NCBI GenBank assembly: GCA_000436695.1 | Contig: HF992567.1 | Location: forward strand, 1 to 13,526 | Direction: 5' to 3' | DNA from: Prevotella sp. CAG:1185 | Lineage (GTDB): Bacteria; Bacteroidota; Bacteroidia; Bacteroidales; Bacteroidaceae | DNA length: 13,526 nucleotides | Shown here: piece after piece, positions 13,128 through 13,526 of the stretch | Position numbering within the stretch: position 1 is the stretch's first letter | Layout of the letters: every line of letters begins with the position of its first letter | The notes under the pieces: model-generated | What the model was told of the DNA's origin: nothing | The model's input: the letters and a program-made list of their open reading frames with translations, nothing else | Databases searched by the model: none | Position numbers and translations under genes: made by a program

Positions 13128-13526
13128 ATGAAAAAAAGAACTTTTTCATCAAAGCTGTTCCTTATTCTGGGGACAGCTGCAGTCGTAGGCTTTTCCGGCT
13201 GTACGGACAATGACTACGATCTGAGCGAGATTGACTCAACGATTGGTATTGGAGGTGACGGACTTGAGATTCCCTCATTGTCGACAGAGATTATTCCCTT
13301 GAAGGATGTTTTGGAACTTGAAGCCAACGGCAGCGTTGTTGAAGACGAAGTCAGCGGCGACTATGTGTTCCGCCAGTCAGGTGCAGATGTTGCTCCTGTT
13401 CATCCCTTTATAGACAAGATAACTGTTGCAGAGCAGAATTCTGTATCAAACGACCTTGAACTTACGTTCTCTTCGGCATCAGGCTCACGTCGTCGCAGTG
13501 CAACACGTGCTGGAGGCCAGAGCGTC
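13128..13526 (+). CDS. Lipoprotein, 5' part, open at the right edge
   Basis: The frame is open for 133 residues to the window end with no stop. The start MKKRTFSSKL has a basic n-region, followed by a hydrophobic core and the lipobox FSGC, with Cys25 as the lipidated residue. The acidic run TDNDYDLSEID after the Cys resembles Bacteroidota surface-lipoprotein signals. The next segment (GIGGDGLEIPSLSTEIIPLKDVLELE, about residues 40-65) and GDYVFRQSG are reminiscent of a Bacteroidales lipoprotein family of unknown function. I recognise the pattern but cannot name a role. Near the right edge there is a basic patch (SRRRSATRAGG). The ATG is preceded by an A-rich leader and an upstream promoter. 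Confidence 0.85.
   Translation, partial: MKKRTFSSKLFLILGTAAVVGFSGCTDNDYDLSEIDSTIGIGGDGLEIPSLSTEIIPLKDVLELEANGSVVEDEVSGDYVFRQSGADVAPVHPFIDKITVAEQNSVSNDLELTFSSASGSRRRSATRAGGQSV

Noticed and set aside
1..13526. CRISPR array, tRNA, rRNA, transposase or integrase genes
   Set aside because: No regularly spaced repeats, tRNA-like cloverleafs, rRNA segments or transposase/integrase motifs were seen on reading either strand.

Overview
The window looks like a chromosomal segment of a Bacteroidota bacterium, most likely Bacteroidales and Prevotella-like. Three lines of sequence evidence support this. Several promoters match the Bacteroidota -7 element TAnnTTTG (5119-5126, 8476-8483, 12994-13001). Start codons are preceded by A-rich stretches rather than strong Shine-Dalgarno sites. 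The gene families are typical of the phylum: BlaI/M56 pairs with TonB-like C-termini, TlpA-like thioredoxins, SusC-plug-like motifs, and lipoproteins with acidic residues after the lipobox Cys. The genus is inference.

Layout. 1-167: tail of an unrecognised + strand ORF. 273-1442 (-): membrane sensor histidine kinase with an unusual HQLGTP H-box and no partner regulator in view. 1728-4498 (+): probable three-gene operon of a BlaI/MecI repressor, an exported TlpA/ResA-like thioredoxin, and an M56 (BlaR1/MecR1) membrane metallopeptidase. The peptidase C-terminus combines a TonB_C domain with pieces resembling the plug of SusC receptors. Two copies of an ACTAAA-N3-TTTAGT palindrome lie in front of the repressor gene and are candidate autoregulatory operators. 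4499-5214: gene-poor stretch with two tandem long palindromes (4630-4710), a promoter and a strongly structured leader RNA (5140-5187). 5215-6956: DUF177/YceD, rpmF (L32) and fabH, tightly packed and closed by a clear terminator. 7264-7962: SIMPL-domain protein, followed by two hairpins and a short minus-strand gene remnant. 8529-10936: the GTPases era and der. 10977-11399: small lipoprotein. 11527-12489: exported methionine-rich protein of unknown function. 13128 to the right edge: 5' part of a second lipoprotein.

How the genes work together. DUF177-rpmF-fabH-era-der is a ribosome-assembly and fatty-acid-initiation cluster. L32 is a 50S protein, Era acts in 30S maturation, Der acts in 50S maturation, and FabH starts fatty-acid elongation. 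The BlaI-thioredoxin-M56 operon looks like an envelope-sensing derepression circuit: M56 senses a signal, the repressor is released, and an exported thiol protein is made. The signal cannot be read from the sequence.

Most of the window is ordinary core genome. The parts most worth a second look are the chimeric M56 protein and its candidate operators, the rpmF leader hairpin, the tandem palindromes, and the small minus-strand remnant next to a shared terminator.
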